DNA of 64,000 nucleotides from Mycobacterium sp. 852014-52450_SCH5900713 (GCF_001667075.1 NZ_LZIL01000042.1:1-64000); one strand, 5' to 3'; numbered from the stretch's first letter, positions 33,406 through 41,735 are shown. Made by a program: numbers and translations. The notes: generated by a model from the letters alone, not told the origin.

Positions 33406-34614
33406 TCAGTCCCCCTCGAGAATCAGCGTGGTCTGTTCCGACAGGATTCCGCCGTTGCCGGACACGAAGGCGCGGTTACAGTCGGCCACCTGCGCCGCGC
33501 CGGCGCGGCCCATGATCTGGCGCGTGGCGTCGCAGACGTGGTGCATGCCGCCGGCGAGACCGGCCTGACCGAAGCCCAGTTGCCCGCCCGCGGTGTTGAG
33601 CGGGAAATCGCCGCGGAAGGTGAGGTCATGGTTGGCGACGAACTCCATGCCCTTGCCCTTCTCGCAGAAGCCCGCGTCTTCCAGCGACAGCAGCACGGTG
33701 ATGGTGTAGCAGTCGTAGATCGACACCACGTCCATCTGCTCGCGGCTCAGGTCGGTCATGGCGAACGCGGTGTCGGCGGCCTCCGCGATCGGGGTGTGCA
33801 GCAGGTCCTTGGCGTAGGTCGGGGTCTTGAACGGCACGTGTTCGCCGAATCCCTTGATCCACACCGGCCGATGGCGCGCGCGTTTGGCGAGATCCGCGTT
33901 GGCGACGACCACCGCGGCGCCCCCGACGCAGGGCATGACGATCTCCAGCATGTGCAGCGGGTCGGCGATCACCGGGCTGGCCAGGACGTCGTCGACCGTG
34001 AGCGGCTTGTCCTTCCAGATCGCGCCCTCGGTGTGGTTGGCATTGAACCGCTGGTCGACGACGATCTTGGCCATCGCCCGCTCGTCATACCCGTAGACGG
34101 CCGCATAGCGCTGGGCCACCTGCCCGTAGGGCCCGTTCTGGCCGAGATTGCCGTAGGGGATCTCGAATTCGGCCTGGGGAGAGCCGTATTGGTTGCTCGA
34201 CGAGCCGAAGAACATCGCGTCCACCAGCGGCCTGGGCTTTTTCTTTGACGAGGGGGTGATGTACCGCGCGGGCAGCGCACACAGGACCGCGTCGCAGATG
34301 CCCAGTTCGATCGCCGCTGCCGCACGCCAGACCATGGCCGCTGCGCTGGCTCCGCCGAGGTCGACGTGCTCGGCGAATCGCGCTCCGACGCCGAGGTATT
34401 CGGCGATGGTGGAGGGTACGAAGATCTCCGACTCCGCCAGGTGCGATGCCACGATCCCGTCGACGACATCACCGGGGAGTCCGGCGTCCTCGAGTGCGGC
34501 CGCGGAGAGTTCCGCCCATTGTTCGATCGCGAACGGCGCGAGCGAGGCCTTGTTGAGCCGCTCGGGCGGCAACTCGACGTAGCCGACGATTGCCGCTTCT
34601 CCGCGTAATCCCAT
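33406..34614 (-). CDS. Thiolase-fold lipid-transfer protein (second Ltp-like)
   Basis: A 402-residue thiolase-superfamily protein: GEAAIVGYVELPPERL, EQWAELSAAALEDAGLPGDVVDGIVASH, then RFAEHVDLGGASAAAMVWRAAAAIELGICDAVLC. In that segment Gly stands where thiolases have the nucleophilic Cys, so it should not be a thiolase. DVVSIYDCYTITVLLSLEDAGFCEKGKG and GGQLGFGQAGLAGGMHHVCDATRQIMG are typical of the Ltp group. With the DUF35 partner downstream it may catalyse a retro-aldol or related C-C cleavage of an acyl-CoA. It lies 8 bp after the fused acyl-CoA dehydrogenase gene. Confidence 0.83.
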   Translation of the reverse strand: MGLRGEAAIVGYVELPPERLNKASLAPFAIEQWAELSAAALEDAGLPGDVVDGIVASHLAESEIFVPSTIAEYLGVGARFAEHVDLGGASAAAMVWRAAAAIELGICDAVLCALPARYITPSSKKKPRPLVDAMFFGSSSNQYGSPQAEFEIPYGNLGQNGPYGQVAQRYAAVYGYDERAMAKIVVDQRFNANHTEGAIWKDKPLTVDDVLASPVIADPLHMLEIVMPCVGGAAVVVANADLAKRARHRPVWIKGFGEHVPFKTPTYAKDLLHTPIAEAADTAFAMTDLSREQMDVVSIYDCYTITVLLSLEDAGFCEKGKGMEFVANHDLTFRGDFPLNTAGGQLGFGQAGLAGGMHHVCDATRQIMGRAGAAQVADCNRAFVSGNGGILSEQTTLILEGD

Positions 34615-34622
34615 GGGCCATC

Positions 34623-36848
34623 CTACTTTCTGGGAAGTCCGAGGATCATCTGCGCGATGATGTTCAGCTGGATCTCCCGGGTTCCGCCGCCGATCAGCTC
34701 GGCGGGCAGGTGCAGGTAGCCCTCCACGATGTCGGGGTCGGCGTCGGCAACCATCGCCGTGCGTCCAGTCAACCGCAGCGTGGCCTCGAACGTCCTGCGC
34801 AGCAGCACGTTCATCGCCACCTTCGCGATGCTGGACGCCGGCCCCGACGCCTGACCGTCGAGCAGCCGGATGGTCTCCCGCACCCCCAGTGCCTTGATGG
34901 CATTGGTGTACGCGTCGAGTTCGCCGAGCGCGCGCAGCGCGTCATCGCGGTCGGGCCCCGGCTCGGCCGCGAGCCGGCGCAGCGCTGCAGCCCTGTCGAA
35001 CTTCACGTAACCGCTGATGGCCGAACGCTCTTCGGCCATGGTGGCGATCGCGAGGTTCCATCCGTCGGTGGGAGCACCCAGCAACATCTCGTCGGGCACG
35101 AAGACGTCGTTGAGGAACACCTCGTTGAAGTGCGCCTGCCCGGTGGCCGTTTTGATCGGCTGGATTTCGATGCCGGGCGACCGCATATCGAGGATGAAGT
35201 AGCCGATGCCGCGATGCTTGCTGGCTTCGGGGTCGGTGCGCGCCAGCAGGGCGCCAAGGTCGGCGTACTGCGCCAACGACGTCCAGATCTTGTGGCCGTT
35301 GATCCGCCAACCGCCGTCGACCTTGGTCGCCCGAGTGGCCAGCGACGCAAGGTCGGAGCCGGCACCCGGCTCACTGAACAGCTGGCACCAATGAATCTCG
35401 CCGCGTTGGGTCGGCGGAATCAGCTTTTCTTGCAGATCTTTTGGTGCAGCGGCCAGCACCGAGGGCAGGATCCACTCGGCGATGTTCAGCGACGGCCGGA
35501 CCAGCCCGGGTCGCTTGGCGAACTCTTCGTCGATGATGAGCTGTTTGAGGGGACCCGCGTCGACGCCCCACGGCGCCGGCCAGTGCGGAGCCATCAGGCC
35601 GGCGTCGGCCATCAAAGTGCGCTGGGGCCCGGAGGCCTGGTCCGGGTAGTCGCCGTGCGGTGCCGGCTGGTCATTGCGCAATTGCATTGCGGCATCGAGG
35701 GTCTCGGCCACCCACGCCCGGAACTGCGATTCCGCGTCGCCGAGGTCGACCGACATGTCGCGTTGCTGGGTGCAGGTCAGCTGGCCCAGGCGGCGGGCCC
35801 AGCGATTCGCCGGGCCGATCGAGGCCGCGAGGCTGATCGCCCGCCGCCAGTACAGGTGCAGATCGTGCTCCCAGGTGAACCCGATGGCCCCGAACATGGT
35901 CAACGCGTCGAGGACGAGGTCGGGTACCGGTGAGATCGCGATCACCGCCGCACCGGCGGCGGCCATGCGGTGCTGGTCGATCGCTTCGTCGGCGGCGCGC
36001 ACCGCGTCCCAGGCCGCCGCGGTGGTCAGCTCGCTGCTGACCAACAGCATCGCGGCGTTGTGCTGCAACGCCTGGAAGGTACCGATCACCTTGCCGAACT
36101 GTTCGCGGATGCGCAGGTGCGCGGTCACCGCTTCGACGCACCACTGCACGATGCCGGCCATCGCGCTGGCCAGCAGGCCCAGCGTGACGCACCGCGCACG
36201 CTCGGGATCGATCCCGGTGAGAACCTGCGCGCCGGCAGCGCGATAGTCGTCGAGCCGCAAAATGCCGGCGTCCGCGACCAGGTCCGTACCGTTGACGGAC
36301 TCCGCTGTCGCCGTGGGGTTTTCGCTGTCGACGGCCACCCAGACCACGCCGTCGCCTTCCGCGCGGGCGCCGACGAGGACCGTTCGCGCCGCGCACACGC
36401 CCGCGGTGACCTCCGACGCCCCGGTGATCCGCCATCCCCCGCCGTCGGCGTGCGCCCTGAAGTCGCCGTCGTCGGGGAGCACGATGGCCGCGGTGACGCC
36501 GGCCGACAGGTCGCGCAGCAGCGCTTCGGCGGCCGGTGTCGGATCGGCGAGCAAGGCGACGGCCCCCGCGGCGACCGTCGGCAGCAGCGGGCCGGGCAAC
36601 AACGCCTTGCCCGCCGCCTCCAGAACGCAGGCCGCGTCGATCAGCCGGCCGCCCTGGCCGCCCAGGCTCTCCGGCAAATGCACGGCGTGAAAGCCGTTGC
36701 CGACGAGGGCATCCCACCATCCGGGGCGCCGCCCCGCCGCGAGGTCCTCGAAGCTGTCACGGGTGGCGGCGACGGGGGCGTGCCGGCCGGCGAACTGCCC
36801 AACGGCGTCGCTGAGCTCCTGCTGCTCCGGGCTCAGTCCCAGGGTCAC
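34623..36848 (-). CDS. Fused double acyl-CoA dehydrogenase
   Basis: A 741-residue protein made of two acyl-CoA dehydrogenase domains. The N-half starts GLSPEQQELSDAVGQFAGRHAP and runs to FGAIGFTWEHDLHLYWRRAISLAASIG (about 1-360). The C-half has HWPAPWGVDAGPLKQLIIDEEFAKRPG, QLFSEPGAGSDLASLATRATKVDGGWRINGHKIWTS (FAD region) and ends GGGTREIQLNIIAQMILGLPRK. Mycobacteria have such fused FadE proteins of about 720-730 residues; paralogue identity is not assigned. It introduces a double bond into acyl-CoA. It heads a leftward operon with Ltp and DUF35 genes and is divergent from the TetR gene at 36994, with the shared operator between them. Confidence 0.88.
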   Translation of the reverse strand: MTLGLSPEQQELSDAVGQFAGRHAPVAATRDSFEDLAAGRRPGWWDALVGNGFHAVHLPESLGGQGGRLIDAACVLEAAGKALLPGPLLPTVAAGAVALLADPTPAAEALLRDLSAGVTAAIVLPDDGDFRAHADGGGWRITGASEVTAGVCAARTVLVGARAEGDGVVWVAVDSENPTATAESVNGTDLVADAGILRLDDYRAAGAQVLTGIDPERARCVTLGLLASAMAGIVQWCVEAVTAHLRIREQFGKVIGTFQALQHNAAMLLVSSELTTAAAWDAVRAADEAIDQHRMAAAGAAVIAISPVPDLVLDALTMFGAIGFTWEHDLHLYWRRAISLAASIGPANRWARRLGQLTCTQQRDMSVDLGDAESQFRAWVAETLDAAMQLRNDQPAPHGDYPDQASGPQRTLMADAGLMAPHWPAPWGVDAGPLKQLIIDEEFAKRPGLVRPSLNIAEWILPSVLAAAPKDLQEKLIPPTQRGEIHWCQLFSEPGAGSDLASLATRATKVDGGWRINGHKIWTSLAQYADLGALLARTDPEASKHRGIGYFILDMRSPGIEIQPIKTATGQAHFNEVFLNDVFVPDEMLLGAPTDGWNLAIATMAEERSAISGYVKFDRAAALRRLAAEPGPDRDDALRALGELDAYTNAIKALGVRETIRLLDGQASGPASSIAKVAMNVLLRRTFEATLRLTGRTAMVADADPDIVEGYLHLPAELIGGGTREIQLNIIAQMILGLPRK

Positions 36849-36908
36849 GATGACGGCCGGGAGGTGACTATGGTTGGCCGCACGGACTGATATCCTTCCG
36901 AGACTTAC

Positions 36909-36927
36909 AAGACGGACCGTCTCGTCT
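36909..36927. promoter_or_regulatory. Shared TetR-type operator, second copy
   Basis: The 19 bases are identical to 24843-24861 (AAGACGG-A-CCGTCT-CGTCT). Here the wider sequence also forms CAAGACG (36908-36914) and CGTCTTG (36923-36929), so two overlapping symmetries exist. The site lies between the TetR gene at 36994 and the divergent fused acyl-CoA dehydrogenase gene. Confidence 0.78.
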
Positions 36928-36934
36928 TGTGGCA

Positions 36935-36951
36935 GACTACCGGGGGTAGTC
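36935..36951. promoter_or_regulatory. Second palindrome in the TetR/acyl-CoA dehydrogenase promoter region
   Basis: GACTACC (36935-36941) and GGTAGTC (36945-36951) are perfect 7-bp arms around GGG. The sequence is unrelated to the shared operator next to it, so a second regulator may act here. It lies 42 bp before the TetR start. Confidence 0.5.
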
Positions 36952-36993
36952 AGGCTATGTAAAGCGGGCCGCCGCGGCAGTGAGGATCACCAT

Positions 36994-37575
36994 ATGCCAA
37001 GCGATCTCACTCAGGTGAGCACGCCGAGGCGGCGCAGCGAGAAGTCGCGCACGGCGATCGTCACCGCCACGCGCGAGCTGCTTCTCGAGCGCGGCTTCGA
37101 CGGCCTGACCATCGAGGCGGTCGCCGCCCGGGCCGGCGTGGGCAAGCAGACCATCTACCGGTGGTGGCCGAGTCGCCCGGCGCTGGTCGCCGACGTCATG
37201 CTCGAGGACGCCGATCGGCTGCTGGCGTCGGTATCCCATACCGGCGACCTGACGGCGGACCTGGTTCGCTGGGTGGGCAAGCTGGCGACCAGCCTGACGA
37301 CCGCCCGCGGCGCCGCGATGTTGCGAACCCTGACCGTCGCCTGCATGGAACACGAGGACACCGCCGTCAGACTGCGCGCCGGATTCAGCGCGCCGCTGCA
37401 CGAAAGCGTGCGGGCCCGGCTGCTCGCCGACGGCATCGCCGCCGCCACGGCCGAATCGGCCGCGGACGCGATCGTCGGCGGTGTGGTGTATCCGATCCTC
37501 TCCGGCGCACAGCCCTACTCACGACGACGGGCCGAGCGCACGACGCGGCTCATCGTCGAGGCGCTCAAAGGCTGA
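36994..37575 (+). CDS. TetR/AcrR regulator, candidate master of the acyl-CoA pathway
   Basis: A 193-residue TetR protein: [63 protein letters not shown] is the HTH, in the IYRWW variety, with a TetR_C segment [29 protein letters not shown]. The ATG at 36994 is preferred; an upstream GTG/ATG frame at 36874 would read across both palindromes. It is divergent from the fused acyl-CoA dehydrogenase. Since the palindrome before it recurs upstream of the acyl-CoA ligase, it is the best candidate to control both. The inducer is probably an acyl-CoA, which is inference. Confidence 0.86.
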   Translation: MPSDLTQVSTPRRRSEKSRTAIVTATRELLLERGFDGLTIEAVAARAGVGKQTIYRWWPSRPALVADVMLEDADRLLASVSHTGDLTADLVRWVGKLATSLTTARGAAMLRTLTVACMEHEDTAVRLRAGFSAPLHESVRARLLADGIAAATAESAADAIVGGVVYPILSGAQPYSRRRAERTTRLIVEALKG

Positions 37576-38160
37576 TCACCCGATCGTGATCGCTGCCAGG
37601 CCCCGACTCACGCGGTCCGGTAGGGAGCCCCCGTGGCTGAGCCAGTCGTCGAGGGCGATCCGCACGGTCGCCATCGCCAGGGCGCCGATCAGGCGGGGCC
37701 GGGGATCGTGGTCCGCCAATCGCGGCAGCCGCGGCGCGATCAGCTCGGCGATCGCCAGCTCGTAACGCACATAGATGTGCAATGTCCACGCGTCCAACGT
37801 CTCGGAAGACCTTGTCAGAACCGCCAAATCGCGAACCTGGTCCTCGATGTCGCCGAACCCGGCGGCGAGCTCGGAGAAGGCGCCGATAACGGCGGCGGTG
37901 GCGCTCAGGCCTTCGGGCTGGGCGGCCAGGGCGGCGGTGATCCGGTTGAGCCAATGGACCGTCATGCCCTCGGCGACGGCGTCCTCCTTGGAGTTGAAGT
38001 AGCGGAAGAAGGTCGCCCGTCCGATGTCGGCCTCGTCAGCGATGCGGTCCACCGTCGCGCCGGCCAGGCCGCGATCGGCGACCAGCTGAGCGGCGGCGGC
38101 GGCGATGCGCTGACGCATGGCCGTTCGCTTGCGTTCGGCCAACGATGTCGTGGCAGCCAT
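37576..38160 (-). CDS. TetR/AcrR family transcriptional regulator
   Basis: A 194-residue TetR protein: RKRTAMRQRIAAAAAQLVADRGLAGATVDRIADEADIGRATFFRYFNSKEDAVAEGM is the HTH, followed by a MftR-like helical domain. It ends directly next to the convergent TetR stop at 37575. It is divergent from the DUF1214 gene at 38221, and two palindromes with the same core lie in the 60-bp gap, so autoregulation and repression of the DUF1214-sulfotransferase operon are likely. Confidence 0.88.
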   Translation of the reverse strand: MAATTSLAERKRTAMRQRIAAAAAQLVADRGLAGATVDRIADEADIGRATFFRYFNSKEDAVAEGMTVHWLNRITAALAAQPEGLSATAAVIGAFSELAAGFGDIEDQVRDLAVLTRSSETLDAWTLHIYVRYELAIAELIAPRLPRLADHDPRPRLIGALAMATVRIALDDWLSHGGSLPDRVSRGLAAITIG

Positions 38161-38195
38161 TCCCCCGCCTTTTCCGCGAATCGACGCCTAAGTCG

Positions 38196-38228
38196 TAAGA
38201 CATAGTCTTAGCATGAGACGATGTCTCA
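38196..38228. promoter_or_regulatory. Two TetR operators, one over the start codon of the DUF1214 gene
   Basis: TAAGAC-ATA-GTCTTA (38196-38210) and TGAGAC-GAT-GTCTCA (38214-38228) are perfect 15-bp palindromes with the shared frame TrAGAC-N3-GTCTyA, 18 bp apart. The second includes the ATG at 38221-38223. A repressor bound there would block both transcription and a leaderless mRNA start. Confidence 0.75.
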
Positions 38229-39318
38229 CGATACCGATTCGTCCGATCAAACGGCCCCGAAGGCGCGCGCCGCGTGGCAGTTCGTCCAGCAGATGCTTGC
38301 GGACATCACCAAGGTCGTGAGCGAAGACGCCGAATCCGAGCGGGAACTGCTCGAAGGCCTGCGGCTGATCGCCCGCGTCTCGTCCCTGTGCGCACAGATG
38401 TCCGTCGAGGCGGACCCCGGGCGGCCCTCCTTCTTCGATATGTGTTCGGACAACCGCATGGTCGGTGGACCCAATCCCGACGGCAACTACTACCTGGCGA
38501 TGATTCGTGGGGACCGGAGCTACCGGATCACCGGATCCCGGGGCACCAGCGCCTACCTCGGGCTGCAGATCCTGGCCGGGACGGGACTCACGCCGCGCCG
38601 CATGGCGGCATACGTCAGCGACAGTGACTTGGCCTTGGACTCAGGCGAATTCGCGCTCGTGCTGTCGACGGACCAACCGGCCGATCTCGCCGGTGCGCAA
38701 TGGGTGAAGATTCCCGAGGACGCCTCGTCGGTGGTGGTCCGGGAGTACATCGGTGACCGGGCGCTCGAAGAGTTGGCCACGCTGCGGATCGAGGCCTTGG
38801 ACCCCGGCCCGCTGGCGCCGCTGAAGGACGGCGAACTCGCCGACCAGTTCACCGCGATGGCGTGGTCACTGATGAAGCTCGCGACGTTGCACCGCACCGT
38901 CAAGCCGGAACTGCTCGACATGCCCAACATCTTGCTGACCGCCGAGGCCGCCAACCTCGGCGCCGCCGATACCACCCCGGACAACCTGTACATGATCGGG
39001 ACCTACCGGCTCGAACCGAACGAGGCCCTGGTTCTCGACATCGCTCCCCCCGATACCCGGTACTGGAACGTCACGCTGGAGAGCATCTGGCACGAGTGCC
39101 TGGAACCGCGCGCCCGGCACAGCTCGGTGACCAACCGCGGCGTCTTGCCCGACTCGGACGGCCGGGTGCGAATTGCGATCTCCGCGAAGGACTTCGGAGT
39201 CGGCCATTGGCTCGACACCGGTGGCCGGCATCGCGGCTTCGTCGTCCTGCGCTGGCTGGACAACCCCAGCCCTCCCGACGTAGCAGTGGCGGTGCGCCGA
39301 TGTGAGGAGCCGGTATGA
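38221..39318 (+). CDS. DUF1214 domain protein
   Basis: A 365-residue protein: AWQFVQQMLADITKVVSEDAESERELLEGLRLIARVSSLCAQ, then PDGNYYLAMIRGDRSYRITGSRGTSAYLGLQI, and the DUF1214 signature TYRLEPNEALVLDIAPPDTRYWNVTLESIWHECLEPRARHSSVTNRG with VRIAISAKDFGVGHWLDTGGRHRGFVVLRW. The family is widespread in mycobacteria and often found near lipid or steroid genes; its biochemical role is unknown. It has no clear signal peptide. It overlaps the sulfotransferase gene by 4 nt (ATGA), and its start codon lies in an operator. Confidence 0.83.
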   Translation: MSHDTDSSDQTAPKARAAWQFVQQMLADITKVVSEDAESERELLEGLRLIARVSSLCAQMSVEADPGRPSFFDMCSDNRMVGGPNPDGNYYLAMIRGDRSYRITGSRGTSAYLGLQILAGTGLTPRRMAAYVSDSDLALDSGEFALVLSTDQPADLAGAQWVKIPEDASSVVVREYIGDRALEELATLRIEALDPGPLAPLKDGELADQFTAMAWSLMKLATLHRTVKPELLDMPNILLTAEAANLGAADTTPDNLYMIGTYRLEPNEALVLDIAPPDTRYWNVTLESIWHECLEPRARHSSVTNRGVLPDSDGRVRIAISAKDFGVGHWLDTGGRHRGFVVLRWLDNPSPPDVAVAVRRCEEPV

Positions 39319-40487
39319 CACTGAAGGACCGATTCGCCCCCGAACGGCTGATAGCCACCGCCTGCGAGGAAGTCGGCAGCGACGACTTCGGCGCCGAGGG
39401 GTGGCGGCCGGGCTTGCACCGCCTCACCGACGGGCTGATCAACGACGCGCGCCTGTCGGACATCGGCGTGGAGATCGCCCACCTCGACATCATGCGGGCC
39501 CTGAAGAATCGCCTGGGCGTGATCGCCTGGCGCAAGCAGCATCCCGAGATCGCGACGAAACCGGTTGCGGCGCCGATCTTCATCGTCGGTCAGCCCCGTA
39601 CGGGGACCACGATCCTTTACGACCTGCTCGCCCAGGACCCTGCGCTGCGCGCCCCATTGACCTGGGAGGTCGACGAGCCTTGCCCGGTTCCGCAGCCGGA
39701 GACCTATCACGACGATCCGCGCATCGCGCAGGCGCAGGCCACCATCGAGATGTCCGAGCAGATCATGCCGGGATTTCTGGCGTTTCATCCGATGGGCGCC
39801 CTCGTCGGCCAGGAGTGCGTGCGCATCACGGCCGCAGAGTTCGTCAGCATGATCTTTTCGGTGCAGTACCGCCTGCCGAGTTACTACCGCTGGCTGCTCT
39901 ACGAGGCGGACCACGCGGGTGCCTACCGCTTTCACCGAATCTTCCTGCAGCACTTGCAGTCCGGCGTTCCCGGGCAGTGGTTGCTGAAGTCGCCGGCGCA
40001 TTTGTGGCAACTCGACACGCTGCTGGCCGAGTACCCCGACGCGTTGATCGTGCAGACCCATCGCGACCCGCTCAACGTCATCTCGTCGATCGCCGCGCTG
40101 ACCCATCACCTGCGCCGGATGTGCAGCGACGAGTCCAGCATCGCCGAGTGCGCGGCGCAGTCCTACGAGGAGATCGTCGTCGGGCTGGAACGCGAGATGA
40201 CCCTGCGCGACAGCGGGGCGGTGCCGGCGGACCGCGTGATCGACGTGCAGTACACCGACTTCATCAATGACCCGTGGACCACGATCAAGGACATCTACCA
40301 GCGGCTCGACCGCGAGCTGCGACCCGACGCCGAGCAGAAGATGCGTGACTTCCTCGCCGCCCACCCCGGTGACGGTGGGCGCGGCCGCTACACCTGGTCG
40401 GATACCGGTCTCGACGCCGGCGAGGTCCGCCAGCGGGTGCGCGCCTACCAGGACCGCTACGCGGTGCCGACCGAAAACCTACGGTGA
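39315..40487 (+). CDS. Sulfotransferase family protein
   Basis: A 390-residue protein: APIFIVGQPRTGTTILYDLLAQDPALRAPLTWEVDEPCP has the 5'-phosphosulfate-binding loop (GQPRTGTT near residue 92), and LIVQTHRDPLNVISSIAALTHHLRRM the 3'-phosphate motif of PAPS-dependent enzymes. LLKSPAHLWQLDTLLAEYPDAL is typical of the Sulfotransfer_3 group common in mycobacteria. It would transfer sulfate from PAPS to a lipid, sterol or other hydroxyl acceptor, which is unknown. It is co-translated with the DUF1214 gene. Confidence 0.85.
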   Translation: MTLKDRFAPERLIATACEEVGSDDFGAEGWRPGLHRLTDGLINDARLSDIGVEIAHLDIMRALKNRLGVIAWRKQHPEIATKPVAAPIFIVGQPRTGTTILYDLLAQDPALRAPLTWEVDEPCPVPQPETYHDDPRIAQAQATIEMSEQIMPGFLAFHPMGALVGQECVRITAAEFVSMIFSVQYRLPSYYRWLLYEADHAGAYRFHRIFLQHLQSGVPGQWLLKSPAHLWQLDTLLAEYPDALIVQTHRDPLNVISSIAALTHHLRRMCSDESSIAECAAQSYEEIVVGLEREMTLRDSGAVPADRVIDVQYTDFINDPWTTIKDIYQRLDRELRPDAEQKMRDFLAAHPGDGGRGRYTWSDTGLDAGEVRQRVRAYQDRYAVPTENLR

Positions 40488-40565
40488 GCCGCACAGCGTC
40501 GAACACCGTTGCGACGCTTGAGGTCTCCAACCGAGTAGGATCGCCGCAAAGCGACGGGAGCGGCC

Positions 40566-41654
40566 ATGGACGAAGACTGTCTGAAGCTCACCACCTACCT
40601 GGCCGAGCGTCGCCGGACCGACCAAGGCTTCGTGTCCGATGTGCTGCTCGACCTCTATGCCCGGCATCGCATCGCCTGTGGCGTGGTGCTCCGTGGCATC
40701 GGCGGCTTCGGTTCCGGGCGCCACCTGAGGACAGACGAGTCGCTGACGTTGTCCGAGGACCCGCCCGTCGCCATCATCGCCGTCGACACCAGGGCGAGGA
40801 TCGAGGCCCTGCTCGACCCGGTGCTCGCCATCAAGCAGCGGGGCCTGGTCACTTTGGAGCGGGCGCGGCTGCTACGCGACGGCGGGGAACTCCTAGAGCC
40901 GCTGCAACTTCCCGACGAATTGCGGGAAGCCGTCAAGCTGACCGTCTACGTCGGCCGCAAGGAACGTGTCAACGGCGCCCCCGCCTACGTCGCCGTCTGC
41001 GATGTGCTGCATCGGCGACGGATAGCGGGCGCATCGGTGCTGCTGGGCGTCGACGGCGTCACCCACGGACAGCGGCACCGTGCGCGCTTCTTCGGCCGTA
41101 ACGCCAACGTCCCGATGATGATCGTCGCCGTCGGATCCGGCGAGCGCATCGCAGCGGTGCTGCCGGAGCTGATGGGGCTGCTCCGGCAACCCATGGTCAC
41201 CCTGGAGCGGGTCCGCGTGTGCAAACGCGACGGCGAACTCCTGGAACGGCCGCACGCCCTCCCCGGGGTCGACGAGCGGGGTCTGCCACTGTTCCAGAAG
41301 CTGACGATCTACACGTCCGAGTCGGCTTTACGCGGCGGGGTGCCGATTCACCGCGCGATCGTGCAGCGGCTTCGTCAACGCGAAGCGCCCGACGGCGCGA
41401 CGGTGGTGCGGGGCATCTGGGGCTACCACGGCGACCATCAACCGCACGGTGACAAGTTCCTGTCGCTGCGCCGGCGCGTCCCCGTGGTGACCATCGTCGT
41501 CGACACTCCGGCCAACATCGCCGAATCCTTCGACGTGATCGACGAATTGACCCGCGACGACGGGCTGGTGACCAGCGAGATGGTGCCCGCAGTGGTGTCG
41601 GACGAACGTGACGCCGGGGACGGCCCGCCCCGGATGGCCGACCACCGCTACTAG
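40566..41654 (+). CDS. Triple DUF190 (PII-like) domain protein
   Basis: A 362-residue protein made of three tandem DUF190 repeats, about 1-105, 115-230 and 240-345. Each has the pattern LKLTTYLAERRR or LTVYVGRKER or LTIYTSESAL, then a hydrophobic strand with a GVVLRGIGGFGSGRH, ASVLLGVDGVTHGQRH or ATVVRGIWGYHGDHQPH loop, and VAIIAVDTRARIEALL-like ends. Single DUF190 domains resemble PII signalling proteins and often accompany CrcB fluoride channels, but no CrcB gene is seen here. The ATG follows GGGAG. Three fused domains could build a PII-like trimer in one chain, which is inference. Confidence 0.85.
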   Translation: MDEDCLKLTTYLAERRRTDQGFVSDVLLDLYARHRIACGVVLRGIGGFGSGRHLRTDESLTLSEDPPVAIIAVDTRARIEALLDPVLAIKQRGLVTLERARLLRDGGELLEPLQLPDELREAVKLTVYVGRKERVNGAPAYVAVCDVLHRRRIAGASVLLGVDGVTHGQRHRARFFGRNANVPMMIVAVGSGERIAAVLPELMGLLRQPMVTLERVRVCKRDGELLERPHALPGVDERGLPLFQKLTIYTSESALRGGVPIHRAIVQRLRQREAPDGATVVRGIWGYHGDHQPHGDKFLSLRRRVPVVTIVVDTPANIAESFDVIDELTRDDGLVTSEMVPAVVSDERDAGDGPPRMADHRY

Positions 41655-41673
41655 CGGCGATCGCGAGCGCGGC

Positions 41674-41703
41674 GGTGGGGGCACCTCCCGCTTGCGGGGG
41701 ACC
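41674..41703. repeat. GC-rich intergenic repeat with nested stems
   Basis: The 30 bp between the convergent DUF190 and aldolase genes contain GGTG-GGGG-CACC followed by CCCGC-TT-GCGGG (41687-41698). From memory, closely similar short elements are frequent between genes in the M. avium group. It sits where both genes could use it as a terminator, without U-runs. Confidence 0.5.
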
Positions 41704-41735
41704 GGGCGAATGCGGGTCGCCGCCACGCTACTAGG

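Noticed and set aside
32836-34248. A plus-strand frame of 470 codons across the hairpin repeats and DUF35/Ltp genes
   Set aside because: It reads through repeat hairpins and is antisense to two recognised genes; no motif is visible.
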